Positions 1 through 5,496 of a DNA stretch of 5,509 nucleotides are shown one piece after another (position 1 is the stretch's first letter; each line of letters starts with the position of its first letter). Under the pieces are notes generated by a model, which had not been told where the DNA came from, did not search any database, and worked only from the letters and a program-made list of their open reading frames with translations. The position numbers and the translations under genes are program-made. The DNA is from Rhodospirillaceae bacterium. GTDB taxonomy: Bacteria; Pseudomonadota; Alphaproteobacteria; Rhodospirillales; Magnetovibrionaceae. The DNA lies in NCBI GenBank assembly GCA_029883045.1, contig JAOUJU010000129.1, positions 1 through 5,509 of the forward strand. Direction: 5' to 3'.

Positions 1-1
1 G

Positions 2-325
2 CAGGTAAGGGCCATGGTTTTAGAGGCACCTTTTTCTTCTGCAGTTGATGTTGGCCGTGTGCACTATAGAATTTTTCCAGTTGGCCTGTTGCTTAAAGAT
101 AGGTTTGAATTAACCTCGCGTATAAGCGCTATCCGCGCACCTTTATTGATAATACACGGTGAAAATGATGCCGTGGTTCCCATGAAATTGGGGCAAAAGC
201 TTTTTGCGGCAGCGTTGGAACCAAAGGAATCCGCATGGATTGTCGGTGCTGGGCATAACAACCTGTATGAATTTGGTGCCGGTGAGGTGGTAATGGAGTT
301 CCTTAACCGGGTATCTCGGAATTAA
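2..325 (+). CDS. Alpha/beta hydrolase, C-terminal part (5' end cut by window)
   Basis: The frame is open from the left edge (codons from position 2) and ends at TAA 323-325, so only about 107 C-terminal residues are visible. They carry the two late members of an alpha/beta hydrolase catalytic triad. The acid is the Asp in IIHGENDAVVP (codon 167-169), after a hydrophobic beta strand. The base is the His in GAGHNNLYEFG (codon 254-256). The early LEAPFSS stretch with RISAIRAPLLIIHG resembles the BEM46/YfhR-like family of small serine hydrolases, often membrane-associated. The nucleophile elbow (GxSxG) would lie upstream, outside the window. The ATG at 14 falls inside the fold and is unlikely to be the true start. 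The substrate cannot be told from the sequence. It is followed by a long AT-rich gap, so it is probably the last gene of its unit. The family is fairly sure; the exact role is unknown. Confidence 0.85.
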   Translation, partial: QVRAMVLEAPFSSAVDVGRVHYRIFPVGLLLKDRFELTSRISAIRAPLLIIHGENDAVVPMKLGQKLFAAALEPKESAWIVGAGHNNLYEFGAGEVVMEFLNRVSRN

Positions 326-551
326 GGCCCAGTTTTCTGTCCTACCTTAAATTGGCGGATTCTATACAAATAATACCGCCATATTGCACAGGCTGGTATT
401 TCTTGACTGCATATAAATGAATATCTTATTTATAACATATTGATATTATATAAAAAATTTGATTTTTTAAACCCATTCTATATTTGCTTATTTACTCCAC
501 TTTCTGCTATTCATAGTATATTAACCATAAAACGGCTCCTTTGATGGTGCC

Positions 552-610
552 GGGCGTTTGTGTTCGCCCAAACTTTGTGTTTGTCCAATCAGTGGGATGA
601 TCTTTGGGCG
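552..610 (+). other. Competing inverted repeats upstream of the 140-aa gene
   Basis: CGCCC at 565-569 can pair with GGGCG at 552-556 (8-nt loop). Alternatively, as CGCCCAAA (565-572), it can pair with TTTGGGCG at 603-610 (8 bp, 30-nt loop). The two pairings exclude each other, as in switching leaders. The segment ends 58 nt before the ATG at 669, and no T-run follows either stem. If transcription starts upstream, this could be a structured 5' leader; it may equally be chance. The segment also contains one copy of the 10-bp repeat described at 587-596. Confidence 0.25.
587..596 (+). repeat. 10-bp direct repeat, copy 1 (AATCAGTGGG)
   Basis: AATCAGTGGG occurs here, 72 bases before the start codon at 669. 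The identical sequence is at 1175-1184, 54 bases before the flgE start. Both copies lie in non-coding DNA on the same strand, upstream of adjacent genes. A shared regulatory element is possible, but two copies of one 10-mer are weak evidence. Confidence 0.35.
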
Positions 611-668
611 GGGGAAACTGGACGTTAATAATATGTATGGGCTTGTAGAACAGAGAGAGCGGATTTAA

Positions 669-1091
669 ATGGCGCAAATAGCCAGATCCTTCACTTCGTT
701 GAATCAAAACGTTCCATCCGGCCATGCGGCATCTGGGGGGCGTAATGTTGCGTCTGTTGCCCGATCTCCAATCGATGAAATAAGCGCCAAAGCCGGGGTA
801 CAGGCAGAAGAGAGTTTTGTATTTCAGGACTTTACCGATCAGGGTTTTCGTAAGCGGAAAAGAAGCCAACCCATAAAAAACACCTCATCTCTTTTTGAAT
901 CGCCCAGCTCATCTTTTGCCCACCTTTTGAACCAAGATCAGGTTGATAGCGAAAAAAGCAAGACCCCACAGTACGGTACGGCATCATTTCGCAATATTCT
1001 GAGCAAGGCCATATCGGCGTATGAAGGAACGGCAAAGGTAATAAGCGGAGCCACTAGCCCGCGTGGAACCTCATTTTCCCTGTCTCTTTGA
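669..1091 (+). CDS. Hypothetical protein, 140 aa, upstream of flgE
   Basis: I do not recognise a named family. The protein has 140 residues, is rich in Ser, Ala, Gln and charged residues, and has no signal peptide, no membrane segment and no cysteine. The N-terminal two thirds look low-complexity and probably disordered, with a basic patch FRKRKRSQP near residues 59-67. The C-terminal part (about residues 106-140) looks more ordered: a short likely helix SFRNILSKAISAYEGTAKVI, then a Gly/Ser tail ending SFSLSL. The start at ATG 669 is preceded by purine-rich GAGAG (655-659) and GCGGA (659-663), either of which could serve as a ribosome binding site. The gene lies 147 bp upstream of flgE on the same strand, but promoter and terminator-like signals in the gap suggest it is not simply co-transcribed. 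A flagellum-related role is suggested only by this neighbourhood. The overlapping - strand frame 507-869 is judged a shadow. Confidence 0.65.
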   Translation: MAQIARSFTSLNQNVPSGHAASGGRNVASVARSPIDEISAKAGVQAEESFVFQDFTDQGFRKRKRSQPIKNTSSLFESPSSSFAHLLNQDQVDSEKSKTPQYGTASFRNILSKAISAYEGTAKVISGATSPRGTSFSLSL

Positions 1092-1119
1092 GGGATTTTT
1101 GCCGTTTTAGCCCAATAAG

Positions 1120-1135
1120 TGTGATTTTGGTCACA
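1120..1135. promoter_or_regulatory. CRP-type operator, perfect TGTGA-N6-TCACA
   Basis: The sequence TGTGA-TTTTGG-TCACA matches the core consensus of the cAMP receptor protein (CRP) site exactly, with the standard 6-bp spacer. It lies in the flgE upstream region, 103 bp before the start codon and 29 bp after the stop of the preceding gene. Its centre (1127.5) is 33.5 bp upstream of the first base of a TATAAT (1161-1166) and 30.5 bp upstream of an overlapping TATTAT (1158-1163). This is close to the roughly 29.5 bp expected for a class II CRP-activated promoter, and no good -35 box is present. Alphaproteobacteria carry several CRP/FNR-family regulators, so the actual binding protein is inferred. 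The palindrome could also fold as a short RNA hairpin, but no T-run follows it. Confidence 0.6.
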
Positions 1136-1157
1136 TGCCGTATGCACCCCCCTGAAT

Positions 1158-1166
1158 TATTATAAT
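1158..1166 (+). promoter_or_regulatory. Candidate -10 element of an activator-dependent flgE promoter
   Basis: TATTATAAT contains a perfect TATAAT (1161-1166). The hexamer 17 bp upstream (CCGTAT, 1138-1143) does not resemble TTGACA, which fits a promoter that needs an activator bound at 1120-1135. Transcription would begin near 1170-1173 and give a leader of about 65-70 nt that includes the hairpin at 1184-1214. The -10 match is clear; the promoter function is inferred. Confidence 0.4.
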
Positions 1167-1172
1167 ACCCAA

Positions 1173-1200
1173 TAAATCAGTGGGCGTTTAGGTCTGATAA
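1173..1200 (+). promoter_or_regulatory. Sigma-28 (FliA)-like promoter candidate for flgE
   Basis: TAAA at 1173-1176 and TCTGATAA at 1193-1200 (six of eight matching GCCGATAA) are separated by 16 bp; the usual sigma-28 spacing is 15. Transcription would start near 1207 and leave a leader of about 30 nt. The position before a flagellar gene makes the match more plausible. However, it overlaps the hairpin at 1184-1206, and the spacing and two mismatches make it weak. Confidence 0.25.
1175..1184 (+). repeat. 10-bp direct repeat, copy 2 (AATCAGTGGG)
   Basis: Identical to 587-596. Here it sits just before and partly inside the hairpin of the flgE leader. Its ATCAG (1176-1180) can also pair with CTGAT at 1194-1198, an alternative to the terminator-like stem at 1184-1206. 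Confidence 0.35.
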
Positions 1201-1214
1201 AAACGCATTTTTTT
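1184..1214 (+). terminator. Terminator-like hairpin between the 140-aa gene and flgE
   Basis: GCGTTT (1184-1189) pairs perfectly with AAACGC (1201-1206) around an 11-nt loop. One A and then seven T's (1208-1214) follow, which is the form of a rho-independent terminator. The stem is short and half A-T, so it would be weak. It ends 24 bp before the flgE ATG. It may simply end transcription of the gene at 669-1091. If the CRP-type promoter at about 1161 is used, it would instead lie within the flgE leader and act as an attenuator. Confidence 0.4.
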
Positions 1215-1238
1215 ATATGATTTAATGGGACGGATGTA

Positions 1239-2489
1239 ATGTTAGCTGGGATGTTAGGCTCGGTAATTTCTGGACTTAATCTAAACGCCCAAAGGGTTGG
1301 CTCGGCGGCAGATAATATTGTCAACTCCAGAACAACCGGATACAAGCCAACTGCAGTTAATTCGCAAACTCTTGTAACCAGCCAAACATCAATCAATTCA
1401 TATTCAGCCGGCGGAGTGCAGCCAGTCAGCACCCAACTGATTGATGTTCAAGGTGTGCTTGGCGTATCTACCAGCAGTACTGATATAGCAATTTCGGGCA
1501 ATGGTTTTTTTGTGGTGAAGGCTTCGGCTAATGGCGGTGAATCTCTTTATACCCGTGATGGGTCGTTTAAGCCTGATAGCAGCGGAAATTTAATTAATTC
1601 TTCTGGATATTACCTTCAGGCGACAAACCCACAAAGCGGGAACCTTGAAACGGTAAATATAAATTCATATTCCGGTTCAGCCGAAGCAACAACCGGTGCG
1701 GCTATCAGCGCTAATCTTCCTGCAGGATCAAACGTAGGCGATAAATTCAACGTTGATGTGCGCGCATTTGATTCGCAAGGTGGCCAGCTTAACGTTCCTG
1801 TTCAATTTGAAAAGAAAAGCTCGTCTGTATTTACCATTTCAGTTGGTAATGTAACAGATAACAATAGCGGGAATATTGTTGCTGGCGCGCTAGAGGGCAG
1901 CGCTAGTGGACCCACATATTCAGTTGATGTCTTTTTTGCTGCCAATGGTTCAATCGATGGCTACGACACCGATAGCGATGGGGTGATTGACACGCAAAAC
2001 CCGCCTGGAATTTATCTTCCCTTCAATTTGCGTCAACCAGAAGATGTAAAAATAAATCTTGATCTTTCTGGGGTAACATCCTTCGCTGGTGACTTTGTTA
2101 TTAATTCAGTCGGGTCTGATGGTGCAGCCTACGGCTCATTTAGCGGGGTTAACATATCTAGCGATGGAAATGTTAATGCATCATTTGATAACGGGCAAAA
2201 ACGCACAATCGGTAAAATTCAAGTTGCGACATTTACCAACCCCAATGGGCTAGAGGCATTAAGCGGTAATGTATTTAGGGCAACCGATTCTTCTGGTAAC
2301 CCGTCACTGAAAGATGCTGGCAGCGGGGGCGCAGGAACCGTGCAAGGCGGTTCGCTTGAATTTTCTAATACGGACATTGGGTCAGAATTCGTTAATATGA
2401 TACTTGCGCAAAATGCATACAGTGCAAGCCTTAAGGCGCTTGGCGCGGCTGATGATATGACCAGAGAATTGGTAAATAGTATCGCGTGA
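1239..2489 (+). CDS. flgE: Flagellar hook protein FlgE
   Basis: This 416-residue protein forms the hook, the curved joint between basal body and filament, and is exported by the flagellar type III system without a cleaved signal peptide. Residues 5-38 match the flagellar rod/hook N-terminal domain (SGLNLNAQRV, ADNIVNSRTTGYKP). Residues 56-93 carry the FlgE-type stretch YSAGGV...STDIAISGNGFFVV. Residues 371-416 form the C-terminal rod/hook domain (SLEFSNTDIGSEFVNMILAQNAYSAS...). The Ser/Gly/Asn-rich middle is the variable surface region. It has no cysteine. A DxDxDG motif at residues 243-248 resembles a calcium-binding loop. ATG 1239 is chosen because GGACGG (1228-1233) precedes it; the in-frame ATG at 1251 lacks a comparable site. 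The gene appears to be transcribed alone, with regulatory sites upstream and a terminator downstream, and flgD is not adjacent. An alternative is a FlgE paralogue or FlgF/G-like rod protein, but length and motifs favour hook. Confidence 0.88.
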   Translation: MLAGMLGSVISGLNLNAQRVGSAADNIVNSRTTGYKPTAVNSQTLVTSQTSINSYSAGGVQPVSTQLIDVQGVLGVSTSSTDIAISGNGFFVVKASANGGESLYTRDGSFKPDSSGNLINSSGYYLQATNPQSGNLETVNINSYSGSAEATTGAAISANLPAGSNVGDKFNVDVRAFDSQGGQLNVPVQFEKKSSSVFTISVGNVTDNNSGNIVAGALEGSASGPTYSVDVFFAANGSIDGYDTDSDGVIDTQNPPGIYLPFNLRQPEDVKINLDLSGVTSFAGDFVINSVGSDGAAYGSFSGVNISSDGNVNASFDNGQKRTIGKIQVATFTNPNGLEALSGNVFRATDSSGNPSLKDAGSGGAGTVQGGSLEFSNTDIGSEFVNMILAQNAYSASLKALGAADDMTRELVNSIA

Positions 2490-2544
2490 GGTTTTTATTA
2501 GTTAATTAAATAGGTTACCTTTGTTGGTGTTTTTACAGCGTATC

Positions 2545-2568
2545 GGCTACTTTGGGTGGCCTTTTTTT
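2545..2568 (+). terminator. Rho-independent terminator of flgE
   Basis: GGCTAC (2545-2550) pairs with GTGGCC (2556-2561) over six base pairs, one of them G-T, around a 5-nt TTTGG loop. Seven T's (2562-2568) follow at once. It lies 55 bp after the flgE stop codon and before the next gene's likely promoter, so it separates the two transcription units. Confidence 0.75.
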
Positions 2569-2601
2569 ATGTCTGGCGTTAATATTTTACCTTAATAGGG
2601 A

Positions 2602-2610
2602 TGGTACAAT
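2602..2610 (+). promoter_or_regulatory. Extended -10 promoter candidate for the Panacea-like gene
   Basis: TGG-TACAAT is an extended -10 element (TGn plus a five-of-six -10 hexamer). There is no good -35 box at 17 bp upstream, as is common for extended -10 promoters. Transcription would start near 2616, about 35 nt before the ATG at 2651, and the element sits downstream of the flgE terminator. AGGGA at 2640-2644 is the ribosome binding site, six bases before the ATG. Confidence 0.35.
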
Positions 2611-2650
2611 AAGCTAAGCAAACCATTAAAGTATATATCAGGGACATAAA

Positions 2651-3193
2651 ATGCCTTTTTCTGTAAATTCAACTTTTGATGTAGCGTTTTGGTTTTCTGA
2701 CCAGGCATTAAACGAAAATGAATATCTTCAACCACAAAAATTGCATCGCTTGCTTTACCTAGCCCAAGCTCATTTTGCGGTAGCCTACGAAGGTAAAAAA
2801 TTGATGCCAGCGATATTTGTTGCCGATGAACTGGGACCAATTGAACCAACAATATATCAGGCGTTTACTCGTGGCAGGCCAGATGTTGAGGTTGAGCTTT
2901 TCTTGCCCGCAGACGTTGAGATGTTTCTTAACAGTATCTGGCGACGCTATGGCCACCTTGATGCAAATCGGTTGAATAAAATAACGTGCAATAATAATGC
3001 GTTTTCCATCGCCCTAAGAAAGGGTAAGCGCGTTGAAATTACACTTGAAGCAATGGTTTCGGCATTTAAAGATACGGCCACCAAGGGTAACCCCACGGGC
3101 CAAGCCATTGGTGAGAAGGTTATGGTAACCCAAGATGGCGCACCAGTTAAGGTAAAGTCATGGGTTCCCGGAACAAAACCCACAAGCCAATAA
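2651..3193 (+). CDS. Panacea/SocA-like (DUF4065-type) protein
   Basis: This 180-residue soluble protein carries a Panacea-like domain in about residues 9-105. The signature LQPQKLHRLLYLAQ (26-39) matches the usual LTPLKLQKLLYFAQ-type motif. ADELGPIEPTIYQAF (58-72) matches the region usually written as W-x-x-GP-x-x-P-x-x-Y, with GP, Pro and Tyr kept but Trp absent. Family knowledge: these domains act as antitoxins in many toxin-antitoxin pairs, and Caulobacter SocA is an adaptor that delivers the SocB toxin to ClpXP. Here no toxin-like gene adjoins it: upstream is a gap with terminator and promoter, downstream is a converging transporter operon 16 bp away. It is therefore an orphan and may have a housekeeping role. 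The C-terminal tail (about 141-180) is polar, Lys-rich and probably flexible. ATG 2651 is supported by AGGGA six bases upstream. Domain assignment is by motif memory, not a search. Confidence 0.7.
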   Translation: MPFSVNSTFDVAFWFSDQALNENEYLQPQKLHRLLYLAQAHFAVAYEGKKLMPAIFVADELGPIEPTIYQAFTRGRPDVEVELFLPADVEMFLNSIWRRYGHLDANRLNKITCNNNAFSIALRKGKRVEITLEAMVSAFKDTATKGNPTGQAIGEKVMVTQDGAPVKVKSWVPGTKPTSQ

Positions 3194-3209
3194 TTCTTTA
3201 AAATTTTTT

Positions 3210-4805
3210 TTACCTAGAAACAGTTTCCGGCCCCATAAGTGAATATGGCAACCATGTAGATAGTGCCGGAACGTAGGTAACTATAATCAAGAACACAAAC
3301 AACACTGCCACAAATGGGGCTGCAGCACGCACCACCTGAACAAGGCTCATGCCTGTAATACCAGATGTTACAAACAGGTTAAGTCCAATTGGTGGGGTGA
3401 TCATCCCAATTTCCATGTTGACCACCATTATTATTCCCAGATGAATCGGATCAATTCCCAGTTCCATGGCAATAGGAAACACCACAGGTGCGACAATCAA
3501 TAATAGGCCGCTGGGTTCCATGAATTGTCCGCCCAATAATAGCAAAAGGTTTACTGCAATAAGGAAAGTAAACCAGTTAAAGCCAACCCCAATCATCCAG
3601 TCGGTTATGATTTGCGGAATCCGTTCCGATGTCAGCACATGGGCAAACAGCAGGGCGTTTACCACAATGAACATAAGCATAATTATTGTTTTCGATGAAT
3701 CGACCAAAACCTTGCGAGTATCTTCGTGAACCATGGCGGGGAAGAAGCGCGCAGTAATTAATGATAGGTTTCGCCCCCATACCGGCAGACCGTAAATAAA
3801 TGCAAGTGGGTTTGTCAGGCCTTTTTTAAACGGGTAGCCAAATAGTATTATTCCCACAGGGGCAAGCCCAAACAATGCGCGGTCGGTAAATGAAGTATCG
3901 CTCATTACAAAGAAAGAAAGTATCATCCAGACAAAATAAAATGAAACCGCATATACCGACGCCATAAAACCAACTTGGGTTTTTTTGCTGGCATTTTCAG
4001 CAATCCATAAAATCCCCTTAAGGGGGCCCATGTCACGATAAACAAACAGGGCAATCATGGCGGCATATATTGATGCAACGGCTGCAGCCTCGGTCGGGGT
4101 GAATACACCGCCGTAAATACCGCCGATGATGATGATAATTAGAAACAGACCCCAACCCGCATCCTTGCCGCCAGCCACAAGCTCAGAAAGACCTTTCCAC
4201 TCGCCCGCGGGTAAGTTTTTAATGCGTGCTATTACGTAAATAGCGGTCATAAGCATTAACCCCGCAACAATTCCGGGAATCACACCAGCCAAAAACATCC
4301 GCCCAACCGATACATCAGTTGCGGCTGCATAAACCACCATAACGATTGATGGCGGGATTAAAATACCCAGCGTTCCAGCATTGGCAATTACGCCAGCAGC
4401 AAATTCTTTGCTGTAACCAACTTGGCGCATTCCAGCAATTGCAATGGTGCCGATGGCCACGACTGTAGCGGGGGATGATCCGGAAAGGGCGGCAAACAAC
4501 ATGCAAGCCAGCACGCTGGCCATGGCTAGACCACCGCGAAAATGCCCTACGGTGGCAATGGCAAAACGGATTATGCGTTTGGCCACCCCACCAGTTGACA
4601 TGAAAGATGATGCCAGTATGAAAAACGGAATGGCCAGCAAGGTATAATTTTGCGAAGCGGTAAATAATTGCAATGCCACCGATGAAATGGAATCGCTAGA
4701 GAAAAAGGCAATTATAAGAAGGCTGGAAAGACCAAGCGATACCGAAATTGGCACACCCAGAAAAAGCAGCGTCATTACTAGTGCAAAAAGAATTAACGGC
4801 TCCAT
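3210..4805 (-). CDS. dctM: TRAP transporter large permease subunit (DctM family)
   Basis: This 531-residue inner-membrane protein is the ion-coupled transport subunit of a tripartite ATP-independent periplasmic (TRAP) transporter, typically for organic acids. Family motifs are clear: IPFFILASSFMSTGGVAKRI (59-78), SGSSPATVVAIGTIAIAG (108-125), LGILIPPSIVMVVYA (146-160), GGVFTPTEAAAVASIY (232-247) and the C-terminal half GGQFMEPSGLLLIVAPVVFP (425-444) with MITPPIGLNLFV (468-479). It is about 100 residues longer than the usual ~430. The extra stretch, roughly residues 258-362, lies between the first conserved half and the KVLVDSSKTIIMLMFIV helix, and adds hydrophobic segments. The start is supported by AAGGA (complement of 4812-4816), six bases upstream. 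It begins 19 bp after the stop of the small-subunit gene, so the two form an operon. The substrate cannot be told without the binding protein. The symbol is used in its family sense only. Confidence 0.93.
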   Translation of the reverse strand: MEPLILFALVMTLLFLGVPISVSLGLSSLLIIAFFSSDSISSVALQLFTASQNYTLLAIPFFILASSFMSTGGVAKRIIRFAIATVGHFRGGLAMASVLACMLFAALSGSSPATVVAIGTIAIAGMRQVGYSKEFAAGVIANAGTLGILIPPSIVMVVYAAATDVSVGRMFLAGVIPGIVAGLMLMTAIYVIARIKNLPAGEWKGLSELVAGGKDAGWGLFLIIIIIGGIYGGVFTPTEAAAVASIYAAMIALFVYRDMGPLKGILWIAENASKKTQVGFMASVYAVSFYFVWMILSFFVMSDTSFTDRALFGLAPVGIILFGYPFKKGLTNPLAFIYGLPVWGRNLSLITARFFPAMVHEDTRKVLVDSSKTIIMLMFIVVNALLFAHVLTSERIPQIITDWMIGVGFNWFTFLIAVNLLLLLGGQFMEPSGLLLIVAPVVFPIAMELGIDPIHLGIIMVVNMEIGMITPPIGLNLFVTSGITGMSLVQVVRAAAPFVAVLFVFLIIVTYVPALSTWLPYSLMGPETVSR

Positions 4806-4824
4806 TTTTTTTCCTTATTATCCG

Positions 4825-5496
4825 TTAATCGCGAAGTGTGTTTATGTTTTCGGCAACCAGATCTTCAGCTTCGTGCCCAGCAATCATCAAATCACGATCA
4901 CCGCGCCAAATCTGGAAAAATGCCTGGGTGCAACGATAACTGAAGAGTGCCAGCCCTACTGGTAATATTATATATGCAATCCAGCGCTGAACACGTTCCT
5001 GAGCACCAAACATTTCTTGAACCCATTCAGGGTAGCGCAAATCATCAAGGCCAATTCCTATTTTAAAAAACTTGCTCCAGTAATCAATCGCACCACCACG
5101 TGCATCGGCACCAAAAAATTGTAACCAGTCGCCATAAAGAAAAATTACCCCATAAAGAATACCACACATGGCGCCAAACAACGCAGTCACTTTAAATGCT
5201 TTTTTGGGAAGAAGATGAATTATAGCATCCACCCCTAGGTGTGACCCTGTTTTTATGCCGTAACTCATGCCGAATAATATCATCCAGGCAAAAAGAATGC
5301 GGGTAAATTCAAGTGCACCACCCCAGCCAGTATTAAATCCGTATCTGGCTATAACTTGGGCAAACGAAACCAGCGTCATGGTCGCTAAAATGGTTGCCAA
5401 AACGTTTTCTTCTATGCGGGTAACAAGGTTTGGTTTTGCGCGTTCAACAAAAAACAGCAGGACCAAAAAAACAACTATTGCAATAGGTAGTCCCAT
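4825..5496 (-). CDS. dctQ: TRAP transporter small permease subunit (DctQ family)
   Basis: This 223-residue inner-membrane protein partners DctM in the TRAP transporter. Hydrophobic segments lie at about residues 3-17, 33-50, 66-80, 103-122 and 172-190. The middle carries the DctQ signature ALEFTRILFAWMILFGMSYG with KTGSHLGVDA (61-91). It is longer than the common 160-180 residues. There is an extra N-terminal hydrophobic segment, and an amphipathic, aromatic-rich insert at about 125-169 between the last two membrane segments (GGAIDYWSKFFKIGIGLDD...). The acidic tail ends ...LVAENINTLRD. ATG 5496 is the only reasonable start, since no ATG or GTG lies between it and the conserved EENVLA region. 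GGGATGG just upstream is a fair ribosome binding site. The binding-protein gene (dctP type) would be expected upstream, beyond the right edge. Together with the large-subunit gene it forms a - strand operon. Confidence 0.9.
   Translation of the reverse strand: MGLPIAIVVFLVLLFFVERAKPNLVTRIEENVLATILATMTLVSFAQVIARYGFNTGWGGALEFTRILFAWMILFGMSYGIKTGSHLGVDAIIHLLPKKAFKVTALFGAMCGILYGVIFLYGDWLQFFGADARGGAIDYWSKFFKIGIGLDDLRYPEWVQEMFGAQERVQRWIAYIILPVGLALFSYRCTQAFFQIWRGDRDLMIAGHEAEDLVAENINTLRD

Larger units (their letters stand above)
326..668. other. Intergenic region, AT-rich, possible promoter and leader for the next gene
   Basis: No convincing gene lies in these 343 bases. Positions 411-470 contain only five G or C. 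This stretch includes an 8-bp A/T inverted repeat (451-458 with 462-469, 3-nt loop) and an AATATC/GATATT pair (420-425, 442-447). A TTGACT at 403-408 could act as a -35 box, with a poor TATTTA 18 bp downstream (427-432). That would leave a leader of over 200 nt, so it is only a weak promoter candidate. A 6-bp stem TGGCGG/CCGCCA (353-358, 376-381) has a 17-nt loop and no T-run, so it is not a standard terminator. From about 530 the sequence becomes GC-rich and structured (see 552-610). Such bendable AT blocks often sit upstream of regulated promoters, but no protein-binding site can be named with confidence. Confidence 0.5.

Noticed and set aside
440..453. FNR-like box TTGAT-N4-TATAA
   Set aside because: Only the left half matches TTGAT-N4-ATCAA, and such half sites are expected by chance in DNA this AT-rich.
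507..869. Minus-strand reading frame of 120 codons overlapping the 140-aa gene
   Set aside because: The + strand gene has a better ribosome binding site and context; this frame runs through non-coding leader DNA, has odd composition and resembles no family I know.
1120..1135. CRP-type palindrome read as a terminator hairpin
   Set aside because: The stem is only five base pairs and is followed by a GC-rich sequence with no T-run, so the operator reading is better.
1234..1239. ATG-TAA minimal upstream frame overlapping the flgE start (ATGTAATG)
   Set aside because: The ribosome binding site directly abuts this ATG and is properly spaced only for the ATG at 1239; likely coincidence.
3161..3211. 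TGGGTT/AACCCA hairpin (3161-3166, 3177-3182) and a downstream run of eight T's as a terminator of the Panacea-like gene
   Set aside because: The T-run starts about 21 nt after the stem, which lies within the coding sequence; this spacing is not that of an intrinsic terminator. A - strand reading has no T-run either.
4444..4965. Plus-strand frames 4444-4647 and 4687-4965 opposite the TRAP genes
   Set aside because: They lie antisense to strongly conserved membrane-protein coding sequence and have no family resemblance.
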